From an uncultured Dyadobacter sp. (GTDB lineage: Bacteria > Bacteroidota > Bacteroidia > Cytophagales > Spirosomataceae), in assembly GCF_946482605.1 (NCBI RefSeq), contig NZ_CAMLSE010000017.1:127094-191093 (forward strand): a stretch of 64,000 nucleotides of DNA, in the 5' to 3' direction. This document shows, piece by piece, positions 52,654 to 61,254 of this stretch; position 1 is the first letter of the stretch; every line of letters starts with the position of its first letter. Both the position numbers and the translations under genes were made by a program. The notes under the pieces were generated by a model, which made no database searches, was not told the origin of the DNA, and saw only the letters and a program-made list of their open reading frames with translations.

Positions 52654-54120
52654 ATGACTTTGATGACCGTTTTATTCAGTGATCCATTGTTTATTCTCCT
52701 TATCGGCGTGATTATCGTGGTAGGCGGGATCATTTTCCTTCAGTTGCACCCGTTCCTGGCCCTGATCCTGGCCGCGTTTACGGTGGCATTGCTGACACCC
52801 GCTGCGTCTATCGAGGCATTTGCGCTTGCAAAAGGTTCGGCCCCGGCGGCGGCGAAAGCGCTGGCCGCCAAAAGTATCGGCGAACGCATTGCGACGGAGT
52901 TTGGCAGTACCTGCGGCAAAATCGGTATTTTGATCGCCATGGCGGCCATTATCGGCAAAAGTATGCTGGAAAGCGGGGCTGCCGAGCGCATTGTCCGTTC
53001 AATGCTCGCGGTCACCGGAGTACGCAATGCGCCCTTCGCATTCCTGGTGAGCAGTTTTTTTCTGGGCGTGCCCGTGTTTTTCGATATTGTGATTTTCCTC
53101 ATGATCCCGCTCGCCAAAGCGGTGAGCATGCGTATCGGTAAAAACTACCTGCTGCTGGTGCTGGCCATTACCGGCGGCGCGGCCATGGCCAATTCTTTCG
53201 TACCCCCGGCACCGGGACCGTTGTTCCTGATCGGTGAAATGAACATCCCCATTGGTATGATGATGGCTGGCGGCACTTTGCTGGGACTCGTTACCATTAC
53301 TTCGGGATTCCTGTTTGCCAAATGGGCCAATGCCAAATGGCCCGTCGAACTGCGCGATTCACTGGACGCCCGGCTGGACGATATCCGGTCCCTTGCCGAG
53401 CGTGACGACAGCGAGCTGCCGCCGTTATGGTTTTCGCTGTTGCCCGTGCTTTTTCCACTGGTACTGATTTGCCTGGACAATATTTTGAAATCGGTCATTA
53501 AATCGGGGACTTATGTGCCGGAATCCGGGCTGGCGCATTTTCTGGTGGATTTTGTGGCTTTGTTTGGTGACAAAAACATTGCATTGGTTACCGGAGGACT
53601 CATAGCATTGGTACTCCTCGCCGTCAGAAAGAAAGGTAGTAAAGACGGTGTTACCACATTCGTACAGGCTGCATTGATGAGCGGCGGAGGTATTATCCTG
53701 ATCACGGCGGCGGGCGGTGCGTTCGGAGGCATTTTGCAGCAAACCGGCATCAGTTCCCGCATTGCAGCTCTCACGGCCGATTACCAGATGACCCTCATCC
53801 CACTCGCATTCGTGATCAGCGCGGTTGTCCGTACAGCCCAGGGATCGGCGACGGTGGCGCTCATTACGGCTTCCGGCATCCTGTCGGGAATGGCTACCAG
53901 CGCCCATCTCGAATACCATCCGCTTTACCTCGGCCTGGCGATCGGCTGTGGTTCCAAACTGGTGCCGTGGATGAACGACGCCGGTTTCTGGATCATCGTC
54001 AAGATCAGCAACCTCACCGAAAAGGAGGCATTAAAGACCTTCTCTCCAATGCTCGTGGTGATGGGATGTGTTGGTCTGGTGGTGCTGATGATCGCCGCGA
54101 GAATGTTTCCATTGGTTTAG
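52654..54120 (+). CDS. GntP family sugar-acid:H+ symporter
   Basis: A 488-residue inner-membrane permease with about twelve helices. FGSTCGKIGILIAMAAIIGKSMLESGAAERIV, GVPVFFDIVIFLMIPLAKA, NSFVPPAPGPLFLIGEMNIPIG and VRTAQGSATVALITASGI are GntP-family signatures. Members carry gluconate, idonate, glycerate and related acids. It follows the aldolase by 6 bp, so it probably takes the periplasmic product of locus 3 into the cytoplasm. Confidence 0.9.
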   Translation: MTLMTVLFSDPLFILLIGVIIVVGGIIFLQLHPFLALILAAFTVALLTPAASIEAFALAKGSAPAAAKALAAKSIGERIATEFGSTCGKIGILIAMAAIIGKSMLESGAAERIVRSMLAVTGVRNAPFAFLVSSFFLGVPVFFDIVIFLMIPLAKAVSMRIGKNYLLLVLAITGGAAMANSFVPPAPGPLFLIGEMNIPIGMMMAGGTLLGLVTITSGFLFAKWANAKWPVELRDSLDARLDDIRSLAERDDSELPPLWFSLLPVLFPLVLICLDNILKSVIKSGTYVPESGLAHFLVDFVALFGDKNIALVTGGLIALVLLAVRKKGSKDGVTTFVQAALMSGGGIILITAAGGAFGGILQQTGISSRIAALTADYQMTLIPLAFVISAVVRTAQGSATVALITASGILSGMATSAHLEYHPLYLGLAIGCGSKLVPWMNDAGFWIIVKISNLTEKEALKTFSPMLVVMGCVGLVVLMIAARMFPLV

Positions 54121-54147
54121 TTATTCAAAAACAATTAGTGAGTTAAT

Positions 54148-54999
54148 ATGGACAGAATTGGTTTTATAGGGCTGGGTATCATGGGTAAGCCGATGGCGCT
54201 CAACCTGCTTAAAGCGGACTTTCCGGTGGGTGTGCTGGCCGCCAGCCTGGCGTCGGACACATTGAAAGAGGCGGGGGCCGTCGTGTGGCCGGATGTGGCT
54301 GCGCTGGCCGCGGGCAGTGATATCATCATCACGATGTTGCCGGATTCGCCGCAGGTAGAGCAGGTCGTCGACAGTGGTGTGCTTGCCGGTATTCGCGAGG
54401 GAAGTCTCTTTATTGATATGTCGACCATTGCTCCTTCTGTGGCCAGAAACCTTTACACGACGATGCAGGAAAAAGGTGTAGAGGCACTGGATGCGCCGGT
54501 TTCGGGTGGACAGGTAGGCGCAGAGGGCGCCACGTTGTCCATTATGGCAGGTGGCAGTGCAACTGCATTCGGGCGGGCACTGCCGGTGTTTCAGGCGATG
54601 GGCAAAAACATCGTACACATCGGCGAACCGGGTGCCGGGCAGACGACCAAAGCTTGTAACCAGATGATCGTGGGGCAAACAATCCAGGCTGTGGCCGAAG
54701 CATTTACATTGGCCGAAAGCGCGGGTGTGGACCTGGTCAAAATGCGGGAAGTACTGCTGGGTGGTTTTGCGCAGAGCCGGATTCTGGACCTGCACGGCCA
54801 GCGGATCATCGATCAGAATTTTAAACCCGGTTTTAAAATCAAACTACATCAGAAAGACATGAACATCGCTTTGCAGACGGGCGGTGAATTTGGCCTCGCA
54901 TTGCCCGGTACGGAAACCGTGGCGGCCCAGATGCAGGCCGCCATGCGGCAGGGTAACGGGGAGCTCGATCACAGTGCGCTGTTCCTTGTATTGAAGTAA
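54148..54999 (+). CDS. garR: 2-Hydroxy-3-oxopropionate (tartronate semialdehyde) reductase
   Basis: A 283-residue beta-hydroxyacid dehydrogenase. The Rossmann motif is GFIGLGIMGKPMALNL (5-20), the substrate-binding DAPVSGG lies at about 115-121, and the catalytic Lys168 is in GAGQTTKACNQ. These features and the context (aldolase, GntP, glucarate-type dehydratase) favour reduction of tartronate semialdehyde to D-glycerate over 3-hydroxyisobutyrate dehydrogenase. It is 27 bp after the permease gene. Confidence 0.85.
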   Translation: MDRIGFIGLGIMGKPMALNLLKADFPVGVLAASLASDTLKEAGAVVWPDVAALAAGSDIIITMLPDSPQVEQVVDSGVLAGIREGSLFIDMSTIAPSVARNLYTTMQEKGVEALDAPVSGGQVGAEGATLSIMAGGSATAFGRALPVFQAMGKNIVHIGEPGAGQTTKACNQMIVGQTIQAVAEAFTLAESAGVDLVKMREVLLGGFAQSRILDLHGQRIIDQNFKPGFKIKLHQKDMNIALQTGGEFGLALPGTETVAAQMQAAMRQGNGELDHSALFLVLK

Positions 55000-55037
55000 A
55001 CACTGGTTTTGATTATTTACCTTAACCGATTCCAATC

Positions 55038-56156
55038 ATGAAAAGACATCAGTTTGTAAAGGCGCTGGCCGCAGGCTCGGTAGGAGCGGCGGTCATTGGT
55101 GAAAGCCAGGCACACGCTGTCGCGAAGGCCGAACCCAAGAAGGTTTTGATGAAAGTAGGCTGCCAGTCGGGCGGTACGAGCATTGAAAACCTCGAATTCA
55201 AGGCGCGGCACGGCGTGTATAATATCGATGGCGGTGCCCCGAAGATCATCGAAGGTAAAGGCTGGGACCTGGACGACTCGATGAGAAAGCGGGAAGCTTG
55301 CGAAAAGTATGGTATTGCGCTCGACGCCTACCACTGGCCGCTGGCCTCTTCCGGCATCGACAAGGCCATTTTTCCCAATGTGATGCTGGGAAAAAGCCCT
55401 CAGCGCGACCGCGAAATTGAGCAATTACAACAAATGATCATGGTGGCCGGTAAAACAGGCGTTCCGCTTTTGAACTACAATACCACCATTCTCCCTGTGC
55501 TACGAACCAGCCGCACGGTCGACCCGAAACGGGGCAATGCGATTTACAGCACCTGGAATTATGAGGAAGCCTTGAAAAAGAACGATCCGAAAACGATAGC
55601 CGGAGACGTATCCATTGATATGATTTTCGAACGCATTACCTACCTGCTCGATCGGTGCCTGCCTGTCGCGAAGGAATACAAAGTGAGGTTGGGCAACCAC
55701 ATCGCCGATCCGCCGACGCCCGTTGGCTATCGGGGCATTACCCGCTGGAATAGCCCCGATGTTTTTGCGGGCATTAAACGCTTCGCACAGCTTTACGATA
55801 ATCCTTACCATGGTTTCAATTTCTGCATAGGCTCCATTGCGGAGGGTTTGAAAGATCCTAAAACCGAAATCCTTCCGATCATCAAATGGGTAGGCGACCG
55901 CAAGCAGATCTTCAACATTCATTTACGCAACATCAAGGGCGGCTGGAACAACTTCCAGGAGGTCTATCCCGACAATGGCGATATGAATTTCCTGCAAGTC
56001 GTCCGCGCATTGCGAGATGTTGGCTTCGACGGCATGGTGATGCCCGACCATGTACCGCATCACGAAGCGGCGGGATCCACCAACGAAGCATTCGCATTCA
56101 GCTACGGGTACATCAAAGGCCTCCTGCAAGCCGCCTCCGACGAAGCCCGAATTTGA
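55038..56156 (+). CDS. Mannonate dehydratase (UxuA)-like TIM-barrel protein with export signal
   Basis: A 372-residue protein. It begins with a signal-like segment (MKRHQFVKALAAGSVGAAVI, Tat-like without a true RR pair). The TIM barrel has UxuA-like metal and active-site motifs: LGNHIADPP, FNFCIGSIAEG (Cys), IFNIHLRNIKG (His), NGDMNFLQV and MVMPDHVPHH. UxuA dehydrates D-mannonate to 2-keto-3-deoxygluconate. Here the protein would be periplasmic if the signal works, which is unusual. The real substrate may be a related aldonic or uronic acid. It is 38 bp after garR in the locus 3 operon. Confidence 0.75.
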   Translation: MKRHQFVKALAAGSVGAAVIGESQAHAVAKAEPKKVLMKVGCQSGGTSIENLEFKARHGVYNIDGGAPKIIEGKGWDLDDSMRKREACEKYGIALDAYHWPLASSGIDKAIFPNVMLGKSPQRDREIEQLQQMIMVAGKTGVPLLNYNTTILPVLRTSRTVDPKRGNAIYSTWNYEEALKKNDPKTIAGDVSIDMIFERITYLLDRCLPVAKEYKVRLGNHIADPPTPVGYRGITRWNSPDVFAGIKRFAQLYDNPYHGFNFCIGSIAEGLKDPKTEILPIIKWVGDRKQIFNIHLRNIKGGWNNFQEVYPDNGDMNFLQVVRALRDVGFDGMVMPDHVPHHEAAGSTNEAFAFSYGYIKGLLQAASDEARI

Positions 56157-56228
56157 AAAGCAGGGTAAAGGTCGCTGCAATTCGTCCAGAGCATACAGCC
56201 TATTGCATATAGCTTAAAGCAAAAAACT

Positions 56229-57518
56229 ATGTCCATTATCCACGAGATCCACATTACCCCCATTGCCATCATTGACCCGCCGCTGTTGAATGCAGCCGGC
56301 CTGCACGCACCGTATGCGCTCCGGACGGTTGTTGAAATCGTAACCGACGACCGCATTTCGGGCATCAGCGAGATCCCCGGCAACAGCGATATCGATGCCG
56401 CCCTGGAAGAAGCCAGGGCACTGCTCATTGGCAAGGACCCGTTCAATCTGAATGTGATCCGGCAAATTCTGACCGAGCATTTCGGTACTGAATCGGCGGC
56501 TTCGCGGGGAGATGCGCCCTGGGACCAGCGGAAATTGGTACACATTTTCAGCGCCGTGGAAGTGGCTTGTCTGGACATCATCGGTAAGATCACCAATCGG
56601 CCCGTGGTGGATTTGCTGGGCGGCAAAATGCGCGACCGTGTGCCATTCTCGGCCTATTTGTTCTATAAATATGAAGGGGCGGGCGGCAAATTCGAATTCG
56701 GTACCGATCCCGCTGCCACCGGTTGGGCAGCCGCCCGGCAAGCGGCAGCGCTCGACCCGGAAGGTATTGTGGCCCAGGCGAAAGCCATGTGCAAGGAATT
56801 CGGATTTCAGTCGATTAAACTGAAAGGCGGTGCATTTGAGCCGCGCCTGGAAGTGGATTCGATGCTGGCCCTGCACCAGGCCTTTGGCCCGGGCATTCCC
56901 CTGCGCATCGACCCGAACGCGATCTGGGAAGTGGAAACAGCGATCCGCTACGGCCGGGAACTGAAAGGCATTCTGGAATACCTCGAAGACCCCGTTCGCG
57001 GGCAGGAGAACATGGCCAGGGTGCGCAAGGAACTGGGCATCCCGCTGGCCACAAATATGTGCACTACGTCATTTGGAGACATTCCCCGCGCCATCGAACT
57101 GGGTTCGGAGGACATTATCCTGAGCGACCACCATTTCTGGGGAGGGCTCCGGGCTTCGATGACGCTCTCGGGCATATGCGAGACTTTCGGGCGGGGACTA
57201 TCGATGCATTCCAACAGCCATTTGGGGATATCGCTGGCGGCTATGGTGCATCTCGGGGCCGCATTACCGGAAGTTCCCTATGCACTAGACACCCATTATC
57301 CCTGGCAAAGCGATGAGGTCATTGTCGGCGGCCGCATTCAGTTTGAGGAAGGCAGCGTGGCCGTGCCGGCCGGCCCCGGGTTGGGTGTCGAGCTCGACCG
57401 GCAAGCGTTGCAGAAACTGCATGAAAATTACCTCGCCTGTGGTCTCAAAAAACGCGACGATGAAATCGAAATGCAGAAAAAAGTACCGGGCTGGAAGTTT
57501 AAGGCCGTGCGCTGGTAA
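56229..57518 (+). CDS. Glucarate dehydratase-family enolase
   Basis: A 429-residue enolase-superfamily acid-sugar dehydratase. It shares the GlucD layout: KLKGG with catalytic K197 and K199, metal ligand D228 in RIDPNAIW, E253 in YLEDP, then ATNM and DHHFWGG, catalytic H327 in SMHSNSHLGISLA, ALDTHYPWQ, and a C-terminal ELDRQ...CGLKKRDDEIEMQKKVPGWKF. GlucD turns D-glucarate or L-idarate into 5-keto-4-deoxyglucarate, exactly the substrate of a GarL-type aldolase. It closes the operon and converges on the gene at 57524 with a 5-bp gap. It could act on a related diacid. Confidence 0.88.
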   Translation: MSIIHEIHITPIAIIDPPLLNAAGLHAPYALRTVVEIVTDDRISGISEIPGNSDIDAALEEARALLIGKDPFNLNVIRQILTEHFGTESAASRGDAPWDQRKLVHIFSAVEVACLDIIGKITNRPVVDLLGGKMRDRVPFSAYLFYKYEGAGGKFEFGTDPAATGWAAARQAAALDPEGIVAQAKAMCKEFGFQSIKLKGGAFEPRLEVDSMLALHQAFGPGIPLRIDPNAIWEVETAIRYGRELKGILEYLEDPVRGQENMARVRKELGIPLATNMCTTSFGDIPRAIELGSEDIILSDHHFWGGLRASMTLSGICETFGRGLSMHSNSHLGISLAAMVHLGAALPEVPYALDTHYPWQSDEVIVGGRIQFEEGSVAVPAGPGLGVELDRQALQKLHENYLACGLKKRDDEIEMQKKVPGWKFKAVRW

Positions 57519-57523
57519 GCAAA

Positions 57524-58402
57524 TCAGAATTTCGCCATCATGCGGTCAAAGACCTGACGCTGCTCTTTCATCGCTTTGACCTTGTCATCGGGGTTGGTGT
57601 GGCATTCGAGCAATACCCATCCTCTGTAATCCATTTTGGCAAGGTTGTCGATGAGCTCCGGGTAAGGGTAATCGGTCCTGTCGAGCTCGCGTACGTGGCA
57701 AGTGTCGCTGAAGTACTTTTTGACCAGGTCGAAGTTGTATTGAAAGCCCTGCCCGTTCAGATCCTGTTTGTTGCAGTTCCAGCATATTTTCGCATTGCGG
57801 TGATCTGCGTAGTCCATGATCTTGCGGATGTTGGGCAGTTCCTGGGTTTCTTCGCCATGTACTTCGAGTCGTAATTGCTGACCGAATTCGGCCGCGTAGC
57901 CAGCCAGTCCGCGCAATGCAAGACCAATCTGTTCCAATGTTTTCTCTGTCGGGACTTCCTTGTGCAAGGCATTCGGCTTGACTTTCACGCCTGTACCGCC
58001 CACATCGGCGCTCAGTCGGATAAATTCCTTCGTGCGCTCGATAGATGCTTTCAGTTTGTCCTGATCGGGATAGTCGTATTGCTGGTTGGTCCCTAGTCCC
58101 ACGATATCGACGGGACTATCGGCAAACATTTTCCTGACTTCCTTCCGTTGCGTTGGCGTTAGGTCGGGCATCACCTTATGCGCATGCTCAACGCGCAGTT
58201 CGACGCCAGTAATCTGCGTATCTGTGCAGTTTTTAATGAGGGTAGGCACGTCCCAGTCTTTCCCCCAGAGATAAGTCACAAGTCCGAGCTTCATTTTTGG
58301 TTTTTTCCAAAAAACAGAATCGGCTTGTGTAAGATCCGGGAGCAGCATGGCTCCGGCTGAAAGGGAGAGGCTTTGGAGAAACGTTTTTCTGTCGATGCGC
58401 AT
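57524..58402 (-). CDS. Exported sugar phosphate isomerase/epimerase-like TIM-barrel protein
   Basis: A 292-residue AP-endonuclease-2-type TIM barrel with a signal-like N-terminus (RIDRKTFLQSLSLSAGAML). Conserved features are VELRVEHAH, VKVKPNALHKEV, RLEVHGEET (Glu/His metal ligands) and the C-terminal WVLLECHTNPDD. Members isomerise or epimerise keto sugars or hydroxypyruvate; many exported Bacteroidota members are uncharacterised. It is on the strand opposite to locus 3 and probably not part of that operon. The carboxylesterase gene lies 53 bp upstream. Confidence 0.8.
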   Translation of the reverse strand: MRIDRKTFLQSLSLSAGAMLLPDLTQADSVFWKKPKMKLGLVTYLWGKDWDVPTLIKNCTDTQITGVELRVEHAHKVMPDLTPTQRKEVRKMFADSPVDIVGLGTNQQYDYPDQDKLKASIERTKEFIRLSADVGGTGVKVKPNALHKEVPTEKTLEQIGLALRGLAGYAAEFGQQLRLEVHGEETQELPNIRKIMDYADHRNAKICWNCNKQDLNGQGFQYNFDLVKKYFSDTCHVRELDRTDYPYPELIDNLAKMDYRGWVLLECHTNPDDKVKAMKEQRQVFDRMMAKF

Positions 58403-58455
58403 GGAAGCCGTTTTTTAAATGGTTACAAACGCTCTAAGCCGGCTCTTTGCCTTTT

Positions 58456-60012
58456 CTACCGTTTGGCGGCCTGTTCGATTAAGAAATCCAATGCAGGTTG
58501 TTCTGCTAACGGGCCTGCTTTTACTTCATCACCGAGCCATATCAATTGGGGCGCATTCGGGTTGAATGCCGGCCACTGCGGTAGGCCGGTGCCGTTGGGA
58601 TTGCCGGTTTTGATGAAATTGACCCAATATGCTGCCATCAGATGGGCCAGCTGATCGTCGGTCGCGTCGAGGGGGCGTAAGGAACGGTCTATAAAACGGA
58701 GGTTATCATACGCATATGCCACCTCACCCGTGTGGAATGCGCCGTAATGCGCGTAAATGCCGGTCGCGGGCAGCTTCCGTGTGAACCTGTACACGTAAGA
58801 TGTTTTGCCCTGACGAGATTGAGCTACCGCCCAGGCATAATTCTGCATTCCGAAGCTTGCGTCGCGGGCCAGTTCGTTCTGTGAATGGGCGGCCTGCTCG
58901 TCGGTCTGAGCCGGGTAATGTTGAAAGAATGTTTGGGCAACCGGGCCGTACAGCTGGTTGTACTGGGCCTGGAAGTCGGCCGCGCGCTTGGGTTTTACTA
59001 CCGCGTTTTCATTCTGGTTCCAACCAGTCAGCAGGCTGACGGGATTTTGTTTGCCTGACTCATAGATCGCTCCAACCGGCTCCGGAAGGACGAAGCCGTC
59101 AGTGATAGGCCCGCGGAATGCAGTAATGTTTTTCAGAATCTCTTCTGCGGATACTTTTCTTAACGCGGCAACAGAGGCAGCGTTCAGTTTTTCACCGGCT
59201 TTCAAACCCCCTTCTTCGGCTTGTTTCAAAGACGGATAGTTTCTGCCAAATCCGGCTCCGCTCTCCGCTATCGCTTTTTGGAACAATCCTTTCGCCTGCG
59301 GGCTCACAACGAGGCAATTGACGCTCATCGAGCCCGCCGACTGGCCGGCGATCGTGACATTGGCAGGGTCACCTCCAAACTGGGTAATGTTCTTTTTTAC
59401 CCATTTCAAAGCCGCGATCTGATCCATAAGCCCATAGTTGCCGGAGGCATTTTTACCTGATTCTTTGGTCAGTTCGGGGTGCGCAAAAAAACCGAATGCG
59501 CCCACACGGTAATTAATACTGACGAAAACAACACCTTTCCGTGCTGTTGCTTCTCCATCATAAATAGGGCATCCTGCACCGCCGCTCACAAATCCGCCGC
59601 CATAGATCCAGACAACCACCGGCTTTTTAGCCGCAGTTTTCCCCTGCTTCGCTGTCCATACATTCAGGTAAAGACAATCCTCGCTAATGGGCGTTTTCGG
59701 GATCAGAAATTCGGCACTCCACATACTGAACGGCACTGGCTCGCCCTGGACGGGGCTCGGTCCGAATGCATCGCATGCCCTGATGCCTTTCCACGGCTTG
59801 ACGGGCTGGGGGGCTTTCCACCGCAAGTCACCAATGGGTGGAGCGGCGAACGGAATGCCTTTGTAAATGCTTATGTGGCCGTCGGCGCTGGTACCACCGG
59901 ATATCTTTCCGCCGTCAACGCGCAGGGTGTCGGAGGCATGTGAAGTCAGGGCTATGCATTGCGCGACGAGGAAAAGCAGTGCATATGGAAAGGAGAGCAA
60001 AGAAAATTTCAT
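58456..60012 (-). CDS. Type-B carboxylesterase, exported
   Basis: A 518-residue alpha/beta hydrolase with a signal peptide (about 1-26, ending LTSHASD). PF00135 marks are FAAPPIGDLRWKAPQPVKPW, EDCLYLNVWTA, VVVWIYGGGFVSGGAG (oxyanion hole), AGQSAGS with the nucleophile Ser225, and the late His in GAFHTGEVAYAYDN. The family hydrolyses aromatic or aliphatic esters such as p-nitrobenzyl esters; natural substrates are unknown. It may be co-transcribed with the downstream TIM-barrel gene at 57524. Confidence 0.9.
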   Translation of the reverse strand: MKFSLLSFPYALLFLVAQCIALTSHASDTLRVDGGKISGGTSADGHISIYKGIPFAAPPIGDLRWKAPQPVKPWKGIRACDAFGPSPVQGEPVPFSMWSAEFLIPKTPISEDCLYLNVWTAKQGKTAAKKPVVVWIYGGGFVSGGAGCPIYDGEATARKGVVFVSINYRVGAFGFFAHPELTKESGKNASGNYGLMDQIAALKWVKKNITQFGGDPANVTIAGQSAGSMSVNCLVVSPQAKGLFQKAIAESGAGFGRNYPSLKQAEEGGLKAGEKLNAASVAALRKVSAEEILKNITAFRGPITDGFVLPEPVGAIYESGKQNPVSLLTGWNQNENAVVKPKRAADFQAQYNQLYGPVAQTFFQHYPAQTDEQAAHSQNELARDASFGMQNYAWAVAQSRQGKTSYVYRFTRKLPATGIYAHYGAFHTGEVAYAYDNLRFIDRSLRPLDATDDQLAHLMAAYWVNFIKTGNPNGTGLPQWPAFNPNAPQLIWLGDEVKAGPLAEQPALDFLIEQAAKR

Positions 60013-60023
60013 CTGGAAATTGT

Positions 60024-60587
60024 TTAGAGCGCAAGTTCGATTTTATTTTTGACATGCTTGCGCTCTTCCTCACGCATAGTCGCATTCTGCACCAGATCGC
60101 CTTCCTTTGATTTTTGTAATAACCTGAACCACCATAAAGCGGGTATCAGCCCATTGGAATGCAGTTCCAGGCGGATCAGGAACTTCTCCGGCGGATTGCG
60201 GTGCCCATTCAGGTATTGGCTCAAAACCTCCGGCTTCACATTCACATCTTCGGCGAATTGCTTGTCTTTTTTATCCTGAGCACGGATGTACTCGTTGAGG
60301 AAATAGCCGAAATCCCAATGCGGTTCATAGTTACTGTCCTCGATCCGGCTCAGGATCTGGTATTTGATCTGGAGTATTTTGCCATACTTCTTTTCCTCGG
60401 GCGTTCGGTTTGCGAATTGCTTGCGCCTTTCTGCCCAGAAGTACTCCTCAGTTTGTCTTTCTTCCTCCGTCGCCGGGGGTGCGGACGGGAAAACAAAAGC
60501 GTCCGCCAATTCTTCGGGCGTGTATTGTTTGAATAACCTTTCAATTGTTTTCCGATCCTTTTTCGTCAATTCCTTCATTGTATTCAT
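60024..60587 (-). CDS. HTH (XRE-like) protein, probable antitoxin
   Basis: A 187-residue protein. Residues about 1-95 are charged and helical. About 100-165 form an XRE-like helix-turn-helix (KQFAEDVNVKPEVLSQYLNG, then RNPPEKFLIRLE). It overlaps the 3' end of the GNAT-like gene by 47 bp, giving toxin-first gene order as in HigBA. An antitoxin that represses its own operon through the dyad at 61052-61070 is a reasonable model. The antitoxin role is inferred from arrangement alone. Confidence 0.65.
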   Translation of the reverse strand: MNTMKELTKKDRKTIERLFKQYTPEELADAFVFPSAPPATEEERQTEEYFWAERRKQFANRTPEEKKYGKILQIKYQILSRIEDSNYEPHWDFGYFLNEYIRAQDKKDKQFAEDVNVKPEVLSQYLNGHRNPPEKFLIRLELHSNGLIPALWWFRLLQKSKEGDLVQNATMREEERKHVKNKIELAL

Positions 60588-61041
60588 GGATTAGCATCAA
60601 AGAATTATTTGTCACAGAGATCATATAAATGCCGGTGTAGCAGAAACCATATTTTCGCCGGTAGTGATTAATCAAATGTGTTTTTGGTTTGAGACAAACA
60701 TAACCTTGAAAACCAAGTTTGACAGATTTCGTGCAGGCAAATGCAATAAGACTTCCAGCAATTCTCTCATATCGCTTTCCTGATCCAATATATGACCTGG
60801 CATTCTCTAATAATTTGATTTCAATTGCCGAGTCAGCAGTTCTGCACTCAAGCGACATCAACCCGACCACTTCACCCGAATGCGCGATCCGGAGACCGAA
60901 CACCTCAAATGGAAATTGCGCATTCCAGTCAAAATCAAACCTTTTACTTTTGTCGATCAAAAATATCTCCTTTTTTGAAAGCATTTCGATGACCGCCGGC
61001 ACACGTTCTCCGGTCAAAATATCCTCTAAGTAATACCCCAA
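60541..61041 (-). CDS. GNAT-like acetyltransferase, probable toxin of a TA pair
   Basis: A 166-residue protein. About 70-140 (IEIKLLENARSYIGSGKRYERIAGSLIAFACTKSVKLGFQGYVCLKPKTHLINHYRRKYGF, listed here in part) has the GNAT order: strand, a GxGxx acetyl-CoA-loop-like SYIGSGKRYERI, helix, GFQGYVCL and HYRRKYGF. Several toxin-antitoxin systems use GNATs that acetylate aminoacyl-tRNA. The start is TTG at 61041; a candidate -7 box overlaps it, so the real start could be further in, for example Met 19. The sequence is AT-rich compared with neighbours. Function is inferred from fold and pairing with the HTH gene. Confidence 0.6.
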   Translation of the reverse strand: MGYYLEDILTGERVPAVIEMLSKKEIFLIDKSKRFDFDWNAQFPFEVFGLRIAHSGEVVGLMSLECRTADSAIEIKLLENARSYIGSGKRYERIAGSLIAFACTKSVKLGFQGYVCLKPKTHLINHYRRKYGFCYTGIYMISVTNNSLMLIHEYNEGIDEKGSENN

Positions 61042-61051
61042 GATACAAAAA

Positions 61052-61070
61052 GTTTACGGATTTGGTAAAC
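61052..61070. promoter_or_regulatory. Inverted repeat in the promoter of the GNAT/HTH pair
   Basis: GTTTAC (61052-61057) and GTAAAC (61065-61070) are separated by 7 bp and lie just upstream of the GNAT-like gene on the minus strand. TATCTTGG on that strand (near 61046) is a -7-like box. Candidate operator for antitoxin autorepression. Confidence 0.4.
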
Positions 61071-61254
61071 ATTTACTCAATTTTCTATCTCCGTTTTGAC
61101 GAAAAAAATGCGGGCTGGTAACGGTTTGAGTCATCCTAATTTTCTAACGGAGGCTCTGAAAGATCATGGGAATGTAAAGTTCATATTCCGCGCTGTCTCG
61201 GCCATTAAAATGCGCACCCACCGGCCTTTTCAGAGCATAACCTAATTTCAACCC

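Noticed and set aside
57524..60012. TIM-barrel and carboxylesterase genes as part of the locus 3 sugar-acid operon
   Set aside because: They are on the opposite strand and convergent; only a functional, not a transcriptional, link is possible and there is no evidence for it.
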